DNA of 64,000 bases from Aquabacterium sp. (GTDB taxonomy: Bacteria > Pseudomonadota > Gammaproteobacteria > Burkholderiales > Burkholderiaceae_C), in NCBI RefSeq assembly GCF_029946005.1, contig NZ_JAQSDR010000036.1, forward strand, positions 1-64,000, read 5' to 3'. The translations under genes were made by a program, and so were the position numbers. The number at the start of each line of letters is the position of its first letter. The stretch's first letter is position 1. This document shows, piece after piece, positions 1 to 9,844 of this stretch. The notes below the pieces were generated by a model. It saw nothing but the letters and a program-made list of their open reading frames with translations. It was not told the origin of the DNA and made no database searches.

Positions 1-144
1 GGCGAGTTTCGGACGATCCCCGCCCTGGGCGAGCACCGAGAGCAGTCCGCCGCAAAGCGGTGGACCGCCCCCGCAGGAGCCCCGCCCGCCTGCGCCTCAT
101 CACCGCCCCGCGCTCTCAAGACGAAGCACACCAAAGCAAAGCAC

Positions 145-1785
145 TCAGCGGCTCATTCCACTGTGGTGAAACCCCAGCGTGCGCCCCGGCGCCGCCTGCG
201 CCAGCAACCAATCGGCCACCGCCTGGCGCTGCTCAGGCGTGTAGTGCAAACCCAGCTTGCTGCGCCGCCACAAGATGTCATCGGCCGTGTGCGCCCACTC
301 GTGGCGCTTCAGGTAAAACAGCTCGATCTCGTACAGATCGGGCGCCACCTCCTCACCCAGATCGGCCCGCGAAGTCACGCCGTCCAGCAGGCGCAAAACA
401 CGGCTGCCATAGGCACGCGTCCAGCGCCGCATCAAACCCAGGTCCAACCAAGGATGACGGCGACGCAAGCGTGACTGGAACTCGGTCATGTCCAACTCAG
501 GGTGCACAGCCTCATCGATCAGATCGGTCAACTGCCCGCCCGGCAAAACCGCATCGGCCGTCCAGCGGTGGCGCAACTCGCCCAACTGGCGCCCCACCAT
601 GTCAGCCGCTTCTTCTGACAGCAAACGGAAGGTGGTGAGCTTGCCGCCCCACACCGTCAACCATGGCGACGGATGGGCATGCGCCTCCAGCCGATAGTCG
701 CGCGTCACGGCTGAGGCCTTGCCACTGGCATCGTCCAGCAAAGGGCGCACGCCCGCGAACTGCCAAACCACATCGCCCGGCTGCACCGCCTGGCGGAAGT
801 AGCGGCTGGCGTGCTGGCACAGGTACATCACCTCTTCAGGATCGACCCCCACCGCGCCGGGCGCCGCCTTGTGCTCCACGTCGGTGGTGCCGATCAGAGT
901 GAAGTTGCGCTCATACGGAATCGCGAAAATGATGCGCCGGTCTTCACCCTGGAAGATGTAGGCATGGTCGTGGTTGAAGATGCGCGGCACCACGATGTGG
1001 CTGCCCTTGACCAAACGCAAATGCGCATTCGCCGCATCCCGCTTGCTGGATGAAGAAGCCTTGGGCTGCACCCCCATGACCTGCCTGAGCAAATGCTCGG
1101 CCCAGGGCCCACCTGCATTGACCACAGCACGCGCCCTGACACGGATGGTGTGCGTGGCCTCTTGCGTGGTCGGATCACGGTTGACCAACTCGGCCAGCCA
1201 GCCCCCAGGCATGGCCTGCAGCTTTTCGCAGCGGGTGCGCGGCAAGATCATCGCGCCACGTTCAGCGGCATCCATGGCGCACAGCGTCACCAAGCGGGCA
1301 TCGTCCACCCAGCCATCGGAATACACAAAAGCCTTGGACCACTTCGCGTTCAAAGGCGCGCCCAAAGGATTGCCTTGCAGGCTGATCGTGCTGCTGGCGG
1401 GCAGGAACTCACGCACCGCCAGGTTGTCGTACAGCCACAGCCCCACGCGGATCATCCAGGCCGGGCGCATCGAAGCATCGTGTGGCAATACAAAGCGCAG
1501 CGGCCACATGATGTGCGGGGCGGAGCGCAGCAACAACTCGCGCTCGGCCAGGGCCTTGCGCACCAGCGAGAACTCGCCGTATTCCAGGTAACGCAGGCCC
1601 CCGTGGATCAGCTTGGTGGACGCCGACGAGGTGTGGCTGGCCAGGTCATCCTGCTCGCACAACACCACGCTCCAACCGCGCCCGGCCAGGTCGCGCGCGA
1701 TGCCGACACCGTTGATGCCACCACCCACCACAAGGACGTCGCAGTGGTGGTCCGCCGAGGCAAGCTCTGAAGGGGGCGATGACAA
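145..1785 (-). CDS. glpD: Glycerol-3-phosphate dehydrogenase (aerobic, FAD)
   Basis: Oxidises sn-glycerol-3-phosphate to dihydroxyacetone phosphate at the inner membrane and passes electrons to quinone. The N-terminal FAD-binding Rossmann motif is clear (DVLVVGGGINGVGIARDL), followed by the family signature around STKLIHGGLRYLE and the C-terminal DAO_C-like domain. I choose a TTG start at 1785, about 546 residues: it lies 15 or so residues before the FAD motif, as is usual, and an AAAGGAAG ribosome-binding site sits just upstream. An in-frame ATG at 1851 would add a 22-residue basic extension (RSRTTHAARHPRKRK) with no family counterpart. It is divergent from glpR-glpK, so GlpR probably controls it. 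No glpF permease is seen in the window. Function is confident; the start is inferred. Confidence 0.95.
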   Translation of the reverse strand: MSSPPSELASADHHCDVLVVGGGINGVGIARDLAGRGWSVVLCEQDDLASHTSSASTKLIHGGLRYLEYGEFSLVRKALAERELLLRSAPHIMWPLRFVLPHDASMRPAWMIRVGLWLYDNLAVREFLPASSTISLQGNPLGAPLNAKWSKAFVYSDGWVDDARLVTLCAMDAAERGAMILPRTRCEKLQAMPGGWLAELVNRDPTTQEATHTIRVRARAVVNAGGPWAEHLLRQVMGVQPKASSSSKRDAANAHLRLVKGSHIVVPRIFNHDHAYIFQGEDRRIIFAIPYERNFTLIGTTDVEHKAAPGAVGVDPEEVMYLCQHASRYFRQAVQPGDVVWQFAGVRPLLDDASGKASAVTRDYRLEAHAHPSPWLTVWGGKLTTFRLLSEEAADMVGRQLGELRHRWTADAVLPGGQLTDLIDEAVHPELDMTEFQSRLRRRHPWLDLGLMRRWTRAYGSRVLRLLDGVTSRADLGEEVAPDLYEIELFYLKRHEWAHTADDILWRRSKLGLHYTPEQRQAVADWLLAQAAPGRTLGFHHSGMSR

Positions 1786-1856
1786 AAGAAGCTTCCTTTT
1801 TCTGGGGTGACGTGCGGCGTGAGTTGTACGCGATCGTTCCCCACTAGGCAAGCGCG

Positions 1857-1893
1857 TTAATCTTCATTATTGTTGCTTTTTTTCGTTTAATCT
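1857..1893. promoter_or_regulatory. Candidate GlpR operator region between glpD and glpR
   Basis: The spacer between divergent glpD and glpR is much more AT-rich than its surroundings. It carries a direct repeat TTAATCT at 1857-1863 and again at 1887-1893, exactly 30 bp apart or about three helical turns, plus a T-rich run containing TTTCGTTT. DeoR-family glycerol repressors bind short repeated AT-rich sites containing TTCG. Assigning this as the operator is inference from position and composition. Confidence 0.4.
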
Positions 1894-1900
1894 GCTGGCG

Positions 1901-2722
1901 ATGCCAAGTTCTACGCCCCCCACCAAGGATTCCGTCGCCGCCCCCGACCACGACGACTGGAGCCCCAACCCCCGCCAGATCGCGCTGCTGGAAGAAGTGC
2001 GCGCACGGGGCGCGGTCTCGGTTGAACGCTTGGCTTTGCGCCTGAACGTGACCATGCAGACGGTGCGCCGCGATGTGCAGCGCCTGGCCGACGCGGGCCT
2101 GTTGTTGCGTTTTCACGGAGGGGTCAGCCTGCCACGCGCCGCGCCGTCGGTGGGCGCCTGGAAAGAGCGGCAAGCCCTGCGCGCCGATGCGAAAGCGCGC
2201 ATCGCACGTTCGGTGGTCACGGCCATTCCCGACGGCGCCAGCATCATGCTGGGCAATGGCACCACGGTCGAGGCGATTGCGCGCGAGTTGCTGCGCCGCC
2301 CTGGCCTGCGCATCATCACGCACAACCTGCACGCTGCCCAGGTTTTGAGCGAACACCCCGACTGCAAACTGCACATCGCCGGGGGCATCCTGCGCACCCG
2401 CGACTGCGCGCTCGAAGGCGACACCACGGTGGCCTTTTTGCAGCAGTTCAAGGTGGACATCACCATCCAATCCACCATGGGCATCGACCCCGACGGCACC
2501 ATGCGCGACATCGATCTGCGCGAGTTGCCCGTGGCCCAGGCCATGATGGCGCAAGCGCGCGAATGCTGGCTGGCCACCGACGTGAGCAAGTTCAACCAGG
2601 CCGCGCTGGCCGAATCTGGCCGCCTGCACCACATCAAACGCGTGTTCACCGAAGCCCTGCCGCCCGCGCCCTTCCCGGCCATGCTGCAAGAAGCCGGTGT
2701 GGCACTGACCATCGCGCCCTGA
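1901..2722 (+). CDS. glpR: DeoR-family glycerol-3-phosphate regulon repressor
   Basis: Transcriptional repressor expected to sense glycerol-3-phosphate and control glpD and glpK. Residues 25-80 form the DeoR winged helix-turn-helix ([20 protein letters not shown], then [19 protein letters not shown] and RFHGG). The rest is the DeoR C-terminal effector-binding domain, including the sugar-isomerase-like [14 protein letters not shown] segment and a [10 protein letters not shown] stretch near the end. At 273 residues it is slightly longer than typical GlpR because of an N-terminal tail of about 20 residues. The stop is one base before the glpK start codon, so the two are probably translationally coupled. 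Assignment as GlpR rather than another DeoR protein rests mainly on its position between glpD and glpK. Confidence 0.92.
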   Translation: MPSSTPPTKDSVAAPDHDDWSPNPRQIALLEEVRARGAVSVERLALRLNVTMQTVRRDVQRLADAGLLLRFHGGVSLPRAAPSVGAWKERQALRADAKARIARSVVTAIPDGASIMLGNGTTVEAIARELLRRPGLRIITHNLHAAQVLSEHPDCKLHIAGGILRTRDCALEGDTTVAFLQQFKVDITIQSTMGIDPDGTMRDIDLRELPVAQAMMAQARECWLATDVSKFNQAALAESGRLHHIKRVFTEALPPAPFPAMLQEAGVALTIAP

Positions 2723-2723
2723 C

Positions 2724-4223
<1,500 letters not shown>

Positions 4224-4310
4224 GCCCCAAGGAAGACCCGCAGGCCGAATGTCGCGGGCACTTCCCTGTTGTCGCGCTGCCCCCTAGGCCACTGACCGGC
4301 GAGTCATTAA

Positions 4311-4324
4311 CATCCGACCGGATG
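4311..4324. promoter_or_regulatory. Palindrome overlapping the start codon of the alpha/beta hydrolase
   Basis: CATCCGACCGGATG is an inverted repeat with 6-bp arms around a 2-bp centre, and its last three bases are the ATG of the hydrolase. No ribosome-binding site is visible directly upstream. It could be an operator, for example for a TetR-type repressor, or an RNA hairpin hiding the start codon. Both are inference; the palindrome is directly visible. Confidence 0.4.
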
Positions 4325-5227
4325 AACGACCACACCACGCCAACCAGCACGACCTCCTTTGTCCAGGCCCCCGGCGGCCGTCTGGCCCTGCAGCGCTGGG
4401 GCACCACGGGCAAGCCCGTCATGGTGCTGGTGCACGGCTACCCCGACAACAGCAGCAAATGGGAGGGCGTGGCCCACCATCTGCGCCAGGACTTCGACGT
4501 GGTGGCCTACGACGTGCGAGGCGCGGGCGAGTCTTTCAAGCCCCAGGCCGTGGCCGACTACAAGCTGGCCAGGCTGACCGAAGACTTTACCGCTGTGATC
4601 AACGCAGTCAGCCCCGACCAGCCGGTGCACCTGGTGGCGCACGACTGGGGCTCGGTGCAGAGCTGGGAGTTCGTCACCGAACCGGCCCTGAAGGGCCGCA
4701 TCGCGTCTTACACCTCGTGCTCGGGCCCTTCGCTGGACCACGTCGGCTTCTGGATGCGCGCGCGCATGCGCCATCCCAGCATCTCGGGCCTGAGCCAATT
4801 GGGCATGCAATCGCTCAAGTCCTGGTACATCTATTTTTTCCAACTGCCCTGGCTGCCCGAAGCCCTGTGGCGCCGGGTGCTGGGCCGCCACTGGCCCGGC
4901 CTGATGCGCTTTCTGGAAGGCACCCACATCGAGCCCCGGGCATCACAGGCCGAAGACGGCGCCCTTGGCATCAACCTGTACCGCGCCAACGTGTTCGCCT
5001 GCATGATGCGGCCGCGCGAGCGCTTTGCCCATGCGCCCACGCTGCTGCTGGTGGCCAAGAAGGACCACTTCGTCAGCCCGGCGCTCACGGACGATCTTGA
5101 ACGCTGGGTCCCGCGATTGAGCCGACGCGAACTGGACGCTGGCCATTGGGTCACGCTGCAACAGCCGCAGGCGTTTGCGCAGGCGGTGCGCGAGTTCATC
5201 AGCTCATTGGGTACACTGAAGCCATGA
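4322..5227 (+). CDS. Alpha/beta-fold hydrolase, epoxide-hydrolase-like
   Basis: Soluble alpha/beta hydrolase of about 301 residues. The oxyanion-hole motif VLVHGYPDNSSKW is near residue 40. The nucleophile elbow reads VAHDWGSVQSWE near residue 110, with Asp rather than Ser, as in epoxide hydrolases and haloacid or haloalkane dehalogenases. The likely acid is in LVAKKDHFVSP and the catalytic His in LDAGHWVTLQQP. A cap region with several aromatic residues lies between. The frame is open further upstream into glpK, but 4322 gives the normal family N-terminus (MNDHTTPTST). The stop overlaps the next small ATG as ATGA. The physiological substrate cannot be read from the sequence; nothing in the neighbouring genes identifies it. 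Confidence 0.85.
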   Translation: MNDHTTPTSTTSFVQAPGGRLALQRWGTTGKPVMVLVHGYPDNSSKWEGVAHHLRQDFDVVAYDVRGAGESFKPQAVADYKLARLTEDFTAVINAVSPDQPVHLVAHDWGSVQSWEFVTEPALKGRIASYTSCSGPSLDHVGFWMRARMRHPSISGLSQLGMQSLKSWYIYFFQLPWLPEALWRRVLGRHWPGLMRFLEGTHIEPRASQAEDGALGINLYRANVFACMMRPRERFAHAPTLLLVAKKDHFVSPALTDDLERWVPRLSRRELDAGHWVTLQQPQAFAQAVREFISSLGTLKP

Positions 5228-5331
5228 ACGACACCAACATGCTTCGCACGACCCGGACCGAGCCCTCTGGCAAGGCAGGTTCCTGCGTGGCCCGGTCGGT
5301 GTCCAAATCCAAAAAACAGCAGCTCATCTGA
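5224..5331 (+). CDS. Small reading frame, possible leader peptide (35 aa)
   Basis: A 35-codon frame begins in an ATGA overlap with the hydrolase stop and ends in TGA at 5329-5331. It is basic and polar with no membrane segment or recognisable family. Residues 28-31 read KSKK, three lysine codons in four, just before the stop. The last codons and the stop lie inside a segment (5322-5330) that can pair with the loop of the downstream hairpin, and the next gene is a DapA-family (lysine-pathway type) enzyme. This is the layout of a translated leader, but the frame is short and could be chance. I recognise no homologue. Confidence 0.3.
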   Translation: MNDTNMLRTTRTEPSGKAGSCVARSVSKSKKQQLI

Positions 5332-5372
5332 CCGGAGCCACGCTGTTCCGTCCAGATGAGCGACGGAACAGC
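5322..5372 (+). promoter_or_regulatory. Competing RNA hairpins upstream of the dapA-like gene
   Basis: A perfect 11-bp stem is formed by GCTGTTCCGTC (5342-5352) and GACGGAACAGC (5362-5372) with a 9-nt loop CAGATGAGC (5353-5361). The whole loop is the exact reverse complement of GCTCATCTG at 5322-5330, so a second 9-bp helix is possible. The two helices share no spacer between 5361 and 5362, so both can hardly form fully at once. They look like alternative states. No T-run follows the second stem, so a classical terminator is not supported. ACAGCAGCT is also repeated at 5316-5324 and 5368-5376. The regulatory role is inferred. Confidence 0.55.
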
Positions 5373-5465
5373 AGCTGAAGTGCCCTGCATGGGCTCCCGC
5401 ACACACTTTTCCTGAGCTTTTCTGAACGGCCCCTTCATGCGGTCAATGTTTCAGGAGAGTTCTCG

Positions 5466-6344
5466 ATGGCTTCCGTTTTTTCAGGCATTTGGGTGCCGCT
5501 GGTCACGCCCTTTCAGAACGGCGCAATAGACCACGCGGCCTTGCGGCGATTGGTGGGCCATTGCGTCGCCAACGAGGTTCATGGATTGGCCCCGCTGGGC
5601 ACCACGGGCGAGCCCGCCATGTTGGACGATGACGAGCAACTGGCCGTGCTCGACACCGTGCTGGAGGCCGCCCAGGGCCTGCCGGTGATGGTCGGGCTGG
5701 CCGGCGTGCACCAAGGCGATCTGATGCGGCGCTTGAAAGCCTTCACCACCCGACCCATCGCCGGGGTGATGGTGCCTGCGCCGTATTACATGCGCCCCTC
5801 GCAGCCAGGCATTGCCGATCATTTCACCCGCCTGGCCGACGCGTCCGCGGTGCCGCTGGTGCTGTACGACATCCCCTACCGCACGGGGGTCGACATCACG
5901 CTGGACACGCTGCTCGCCCTGGCCGCCCACCCCAACATCCAGGCCCTGAAGGACTGCGGTGGATCGCCCGACAAAACGCAAGCGCTGATCGCCGATGGGC
6001 GCCTGGCCGTGCTGAGTGGTGAAGACGCGGCCGTGTTCTCGTCACTGTGCATGGGCGGGCACGGGGCCATCGCCGCCTCGGCCCAGGTGCGGCCCGACCT
6101 GTTCGTGGCCATGTACCGCGCGGTGCAAGCGCAACGATTGGCAGACGCCCGCGCGATCTTCCATGCCTTGGCGCCGCTGGTGAGCACCTTGTTCGACGAG
6201 CCCAATCCCGGTGGAGTCAAAGCAGCACTGCACCAATTGGGCTGGGTGGACAACGAGTTGCGCCCGCCGATGAGCGCTGTCTCGGAGGCCACACAGGCAC
6301 GCCTGGCCAAGCACCTTGAAACGCTGGCGAGCGCAACCTGCTGA
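5466..6344 (+). CDS. Dihydrodipicolinate synthase (DapA) family protein
   Basis: A class I aldolase-fold enzyme of 292 residues. Family landmarks are all present: GTTGE at 45-49, APYYMRPSQPGIADHF around 105-120, Tyr134, the substrate carboxylate Arg139 in IPYRTGVD, the Schiff-base Lys162 in ALKDCGG, LSGEDAA, and EPNPGGVKAAL near the end. These fit 4-hydroxy-tetrahydrodipicolinate synthase, which condenses pyruvate with aspartate semialdehyde in lysine and cell-wall synthesis. However, the IPYRTG motif and weak similarity elsewhere also fit a paralogue acting on another aldehyde. An AGGAG ribosome-binding site lies 8 bases before the ATG. The 134-bp upstream region carries the unusual hairpins listed separately. 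Whether it is the main DapA of the cell cannot be decided here. Confidence 0.85.
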   Translation: MASVFSGIWVPLVTPFQNGAIDHAALRRLVGHCVANEVHGLAPLGTTGEPAMLDDDEQLAVLDTVLEAAQGLPVMVGLAGVHQGDLMRRLKAFTTRPIAGVMVPAPYYMRPSQPGIADHFTRLADASAVPLVLYDIPYRTGVDITLDTLLALAAHPNIQALKDCGGSPDKTQALIADGRLAVLSGEDAAVFSSLCMGGHGAIAASAQVRPDLFVAMYRAVQAQRLADARAIFHALAPLVSTLFDEPNPGGVKAALHQLGWVDNELRPPMSAVSEATQARLAKHLETLASATC

Positions 6345-6409
6345 CACCACGCTGTCAGGAGCCCCTGGGCACCATGAGGGCTCCTGTCAACAACCCCAAG
6401 GAGCCTGTC

Positions 6410-6802
6410 ATGAGCAATTCAACCACCGCCATTCGCCACGCCATCCACTGGTTTGAACTGCCGGTTCGCAGCATTGAGCGCACCCAGCCGTTCTACGAAA
6501 AGATGCTTGGCGTGAAGCTCAAGCGCGAGAACTTTGGCGGGGCCGACATGGCGGTCTTCCCGTCAGACGACGGCGGCATCCATGGCTGCCTGACGGCCGA
6601 ACCCAACGCCCCACTCGACCACCACGGTGCCGCCCTGGTCTACCTGAACGCCGAACCCAGCCTGGACGCCGCCCTGCAACGCGTTGAAGCCGCAGGCGGC
6701 CGCATCATCACGCCTCGCCAGGAACTGCCCCAGGGCATGGGCTGTTTCGCCCACGTGACCGACCCGGAAGGCCGCCGCGTGGGCCTGCACGCGCAAAGCT
6801 GA
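6410..6802 (+). CDS. VOC (glyoxalase/bleomycin-resistance fold) family protein
   Basis: A 130-residue single-unit vicinal-oxygen-chelate protein. It opens with HAIHWFELPVRSIERTQPFYEKMLG, the typical first beta-alpha unit, and closes with GCFAHVTDPEGRRVGLHAQS, containing the usual DPEGR/VGL end. Start 6410 is preferred over an upstream ATG at 6374 because CAAGGAG precedes it at good spacing. The reaction is unknown; the family ranges from metal-dependent isomerases and dioxygenases to antibiotic binders. It lies 16 bases before a WYL regulator, and VOC proteins are often paired with such regulators, so the two may respond to the same compound. Confidence 0.85.
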   Translation: MSNSTTAIRHAIHWFELPVRSIERTQPFYEKMLGVKLKRENFGGADMAVFPSDDGGIHGCLTAEPNAPLDHHGAALVYLNAEPSLDAALQRVEAAGGRIITPRQELPQGMGCFAHVTDPEGRRVGLHAQS

Positions 6803-6818
6803 GCACAATACCGGCACC

Positions 6819-7508
6819 ATGCGCCGCGCCGACCGACTCTTCCAACTGCTCCAACTGATGCGAGGCCGCCGCCTGTCCACGGCGGACTGGCTGGCGCAGC
6901 GCCTGGAGGTCTCGGCACGGACGGTCTACCGCGATGTGGCCGCCTTGCAAGCGCAGGGCGTGCCCATTGAGGGCGAGGCCGGCGTGGGCTACCGCGTGGC
7001 GCGCGACTACAACCTGCCCCCGCTCATGTTCACCGCCGAGCAAGCCCAGGCCCTGGTGGCGTCGGTGCGCATCGCGCGCCACCGGCTGGATCCGGACCTG
7101 GCAGCCCAGGCCGACGAAGCTTTGAGCAAGATCCTGAGCGTGTTGCCCACGGACAGCCGCGCCGCCGCCGACAGCCTGCAGCTGCACTCGCTGTCACGAC
7201 CCCATGAGCCGCTTCACCTGAACCGCCTGGGCCAGTTGCGCAAAGCGATCGAGTCGAAAAGTGTGGTCTGCATCCAGTACCAGGATGTGAACGGCCAGCC
7301 CACAGGCCGTTGGCTGCGGCCGCTGGCCTGCCTGTATTGGGACACTGTGTGGACGCTGTCGGCCTGGTGCGAACTGCGCGCGGACTTCCGCCAGTTCCGC
7401 ATCGACCGCATTAAGCAACTGGAGGTGGGGCCGCGCACCTTCAAGGATGAACCGGGCAAGACGCTGGCGGACTTGTTTCGGCAGTTTTGTGAACCAATGC
7501 CCGATTGA
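6819..7508 (+). CDS. YafY-type HTH/WYL-domain transcriptional regulator
   Basis: A 229-residue DNA-binding regulator. Residues 1-55 form a DeoR-like winged HTH (RADRLFQLLQLMRGRRLSTA and LEVSARTVYRDVAALQAQGVPIEGEAGVGYR). The C-terminal half is the WYL ligand-sensing domain, seen in KSVVCIQYQDVNGQPTGRWL, then RPLACLYWDTVWTLSAWCELR and FRQFRIDRI. WYL domains bind small molecules or nucleic acids and tune repression or activation. It follows a VOC gene by 16 bases and is probably co-transcribed with it and autoregulated. There is no sign of truncation, and the effector is unknown. Confidence 0.9.
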   Translation: MRRADRLFQLLQLMRGRRLSTADWLAQRLEVSARTVYRDVAALQAQGVPIEGEAGVGYRVARDYNLPPLMFTAEQAQALVASVRIARHRLDPDLAAQADEALSKILSVLPTDSRAAADSLQLHSLSRPHEPLHLNRLGQLRKAIESKSVVCIQYQDVNGQPTGRWLRPLACLYWDTVWTLSAWCELRADFRQFRIDRIKQLEVGPRTFKDEPGKTLADLFRQFCEPMPD

Positions 7509-7596
7509 ACAGACCAGATGCGGTCATTGTGCTCAAGAGCTGGTGCACACCGCCCTGAGGCCATCCCCAGCGCAAAAACTCCGGTAAATTCGCGCC

Positions 7597-9795
7597 ATGA
7601 ATCCAAGTCGGGCGACACACAACATGACTTCGCGCTTCATCGGTGCTGCAGGCTTTGCTTTGCTCGCTCTCGCTCAGGCTTCTTTGAGCCACGCTGCCGT
7701 TTACTACGTGAACCCCGATTTGGGCAACGACACCAAACATGCCGGCACCAGCGCCACGGCGCCCTGGAAAACACTGGCCAAGGCGCGCGATGCCCTCGAA
7801 CCCGGGGGCACCCTCTACTTGGCGTCGGCCAAGACCTTCACCGAGCCCCTGGTCCTGAGCACTGGCGTCAGCTACACCACTTATGGCGGCAACGAGCCCG
7901 CACGCATCTCCGGATTGCGCCGGGTGGACCTCGCCAGCACCACCTGGACCAAGGACGCCGCCTACCCGATCTACACGACCAAGCTCGCCCGCGATGTCGC
8001 CCCCACGGGCGTGTCGCAGGTGTTCATGGGCGGTAACCGCTTGATCCGTGCCCGCACACCCAACCTGGGCAAGGGCGACTTCAAGTCCGTGCCGTCCAGC
8101 CAGTTCGCCCGCGTCACGGCCGATGGCGACCACCTGACCCTGAACCTCAACCCCAAGATCGTGCCCGCTGGCGAAGAGGTGAGGGGCGCCACCGCGATGA
8201 TCCGCCTGCGCGGATCCGACCTCGGGGAATATGACGTCGCCGACTGGAAGCCAGGCAGCTTCAGCAGCCTGGCAGTCAAAGCCGTGAGCTTCACGGAGGA
8301 CTGGTACATCGCCCACGAGTACACCATCCCCGCTGGCCACGGCTACTGGCTCGAAAACAAGCGCTGGATGCTCGACAGCGCCAGGGAATGGCACTACGAC
8401 GCGGGCACCCGCGAGTTGAGCCTCTGGGCGCCCAACGGCCTCAGCCCGCAAGGCCAGAACGTCACCATCGCCACCATGCCGAACGGCATCGTTGGCAAGG
8501 CCGTCGGCAATGTCACGGTCAACAACATCTTGGTCATGGACACCGCCTCCGACGGCATCTCCCTGGTCGCTTCCCGCAATGTCACGCTGGGCCAGGTCAC
8601 CGTCCTTCGGGCCGGGCGCCGCGGCATCGCCATGGCCGGTTCGGCGAACTGCACCATCACCGGGGCCACCGTAGAGGACAGTGCGACCGACGGCATCTGG
8701 CTGGGCTTTTGGTCCACCTTGACGCCGCAGCTGCCCCCGGCCCACATCCGCCGCTCGGTGAACATCGACATCGAGGGCAGCAAGATCATCAACTCCGGAC
8801 TGCGCGGTTATGCGCAAGCGGCCGTTCGGCTGGGCGAGGGCGGCCGGTTCGCCAACAACACGGTGCAGAACACGCCTTACATCGGCGTGTCGGCGCCGCT
8901 CAACAACATCATCGAGAACAACCTCATCGTCAACAGCTGCAGCGGCTACGAAGACTGCGGCGGCATCTACGTCCTGCAGCCTCCCGATGACCCGGCCAAG
9001 TTGGCCAAGGCCAGCCCGACCACCCCAATCACGCGCATCAAGATGCCCAACAACATCGTCATCCGCCACAACATCGTCGATGGCGGAACCGGCTCCACCG
9101 ATGGCGTGCCCGAGGGCCAAGGCACCGACACACGCGGCATCTACCTGGACGACTACGTGAACGGTGTGAAGGTGCAAGGCAACTATGTGTCGGGCATGAA
9201 GCATGGCTACATGCTGCACACGGCCTTCAACAACGAGGTCAGCGACAACCTGGCCATCCGCAACCGCTCGAACAACTTTTTAATGCAAGAGCATGCCGTG
9301 CCCGACCTGAACCCTTCGAATGCGCAAAAGAGCTGGCTCAACGGGGAAATGCGCCAGAACACCTTCGCACGCAACGCCATGGTCGCCAGCAGGGATGCCG
9401 CCTCGGCCAAGCTGGCCATCCCCAACATCCTGCACATCGCCCACGGCAGCGGTGGCAAGACCCAGCAGTTCGGCACCTACGTGCAAAACCAATACGCCAC
9501 GCTGAACCCCAACGCCGCCAACATCCTCGCCTACAACTATGGGGCAGACCAGAAGGGTAAGGAGGACATGAGTCTGGCCACGTGGCGAAGCATCGGCAAT
9601 GACAGCCAAGGCGCCATGCGCCAGGCTGTTGAGGCCTACGGCTTCTACAACAGCTCCAGAAGCAGCCAACTGACGGTCAATTGCCCGACCACCGTGACAG
9701 CCAACTGCGGCAAGTTCATCGACCTGAAGAAGAATGCCGCCGTCAGCTTTCCACTGACGCTTGATGCCTGGAGCGCGGTCATCCTCGTCCGCTGA
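7597..9795 (+). CDS. Secreted right-handed beta-helix protein
   Basis: An exported protein of about 730 residues with a Sec signal peptide (FIGAAGFALLALAQASLSHA, cleavage likely before AVYYV). The mature part opens with YYVNPDLGNDTKHAGTSATAPWKTL, the start typical of parallel beta-helix polysaccharide-binding or lyase-like proteins. Repeated rungs rich in Asn and short hydrophobic strands follow (NNILVMDTASDGISLVAS, NCTITGATVEDSATDGIWLG, NNTVQNTPYIGVS, NNIVIRHNIVDGG). The start may be the ATG at 7597 or at 7624. Pectate-lyase-like or alginate-epimerase-like activity is possible, but no catalytic set can be assigned. Unlike other secreted proteins here it has no PEP-CTERM anchor. It is transcribed alone. 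Confidence 0.8.
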   Translation: MNPSRATHNMTSRFIGAAGFALLALAQASLSHAAVYYVNPDLGNDTKHAGTSATAPWKTLAKARDALEPGGTLYLASAKTFTEPLVLSTGVSYTTYGGNEPARISGLRRVDLASTTWTKDAAYPIYTTKLARDVAPTGVSQVFMGGNRLIRARTPNLGKGDFKSVPSSQFARVTADGDHLTLNLNPKIVPAGEEVRGATAMIRLRGSDLGEYDVADWKPGSFSSLAVKAVSFTEDWYIAHEYTIPAGHGYWLENKRWMLDSAREWHYDAGTRELSLWAPNGLSPQGQNVTIATMPNGIVGKAVGNVTVNNILVMDTASDGISLVASRNVTLGQVTVLRAGRRGIAMAGSANCTITGATVEDSATDGIWLGFWSTLTPQLPPAHIRRSVNIDIEGSKIINSGLRGYAQAAVRLGEGGRFANNTVQNTPYIGVSAPLNNIIENNLIVNSCSGYEDCGGIYVLQPPDDPAKLAKASPTTPITRIKMPNNIVIRHNIVDGGTGSTDGVPEGQGTDTRGIYLDDYVNGVKVQGNYVSGMKHGYMLHTAFNNEVSDNLAIRNRSNNFLMQEHAVPDLNPSNAQKSWLNGEMRQNTFARNAMVASRDAASAKLAIPNILHIAHGSGGKTQQFGTYVQNQYATLNPNAANILAYNYGADQKGKEDMSLATWRSIGNDSQGAMRQAVEAYGFYNSSRSSQLTVNCPTTVTANCGKFIDLKKNAAVSFPLTLDAWSAVILVR

Positions 9796-9844
9796 GGCTG
9801 TGCACACGCCGCGTGGCATCGCGGCCTGAATCGGCCCAGATCAG

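Noticed and set aside
1-144. Possible gene end left of glpD
   Set aside because: No recognisable protein in either strand over this short stretch at the window edge.
5342-5376. The 11-bp stem as a simple Rho-independent terminator
   Set aside because: No T-run follows the stem; the complementary upstream segment makes a regulatory role more attractive.
7441-9219. A 592-codon minus-strand frame opposite the beta-helix gene
   Set aside because: Low-complexity shadow translation with no signal peptide; the plus-strand protein has a signal peptide and clear beta-helix rungs.
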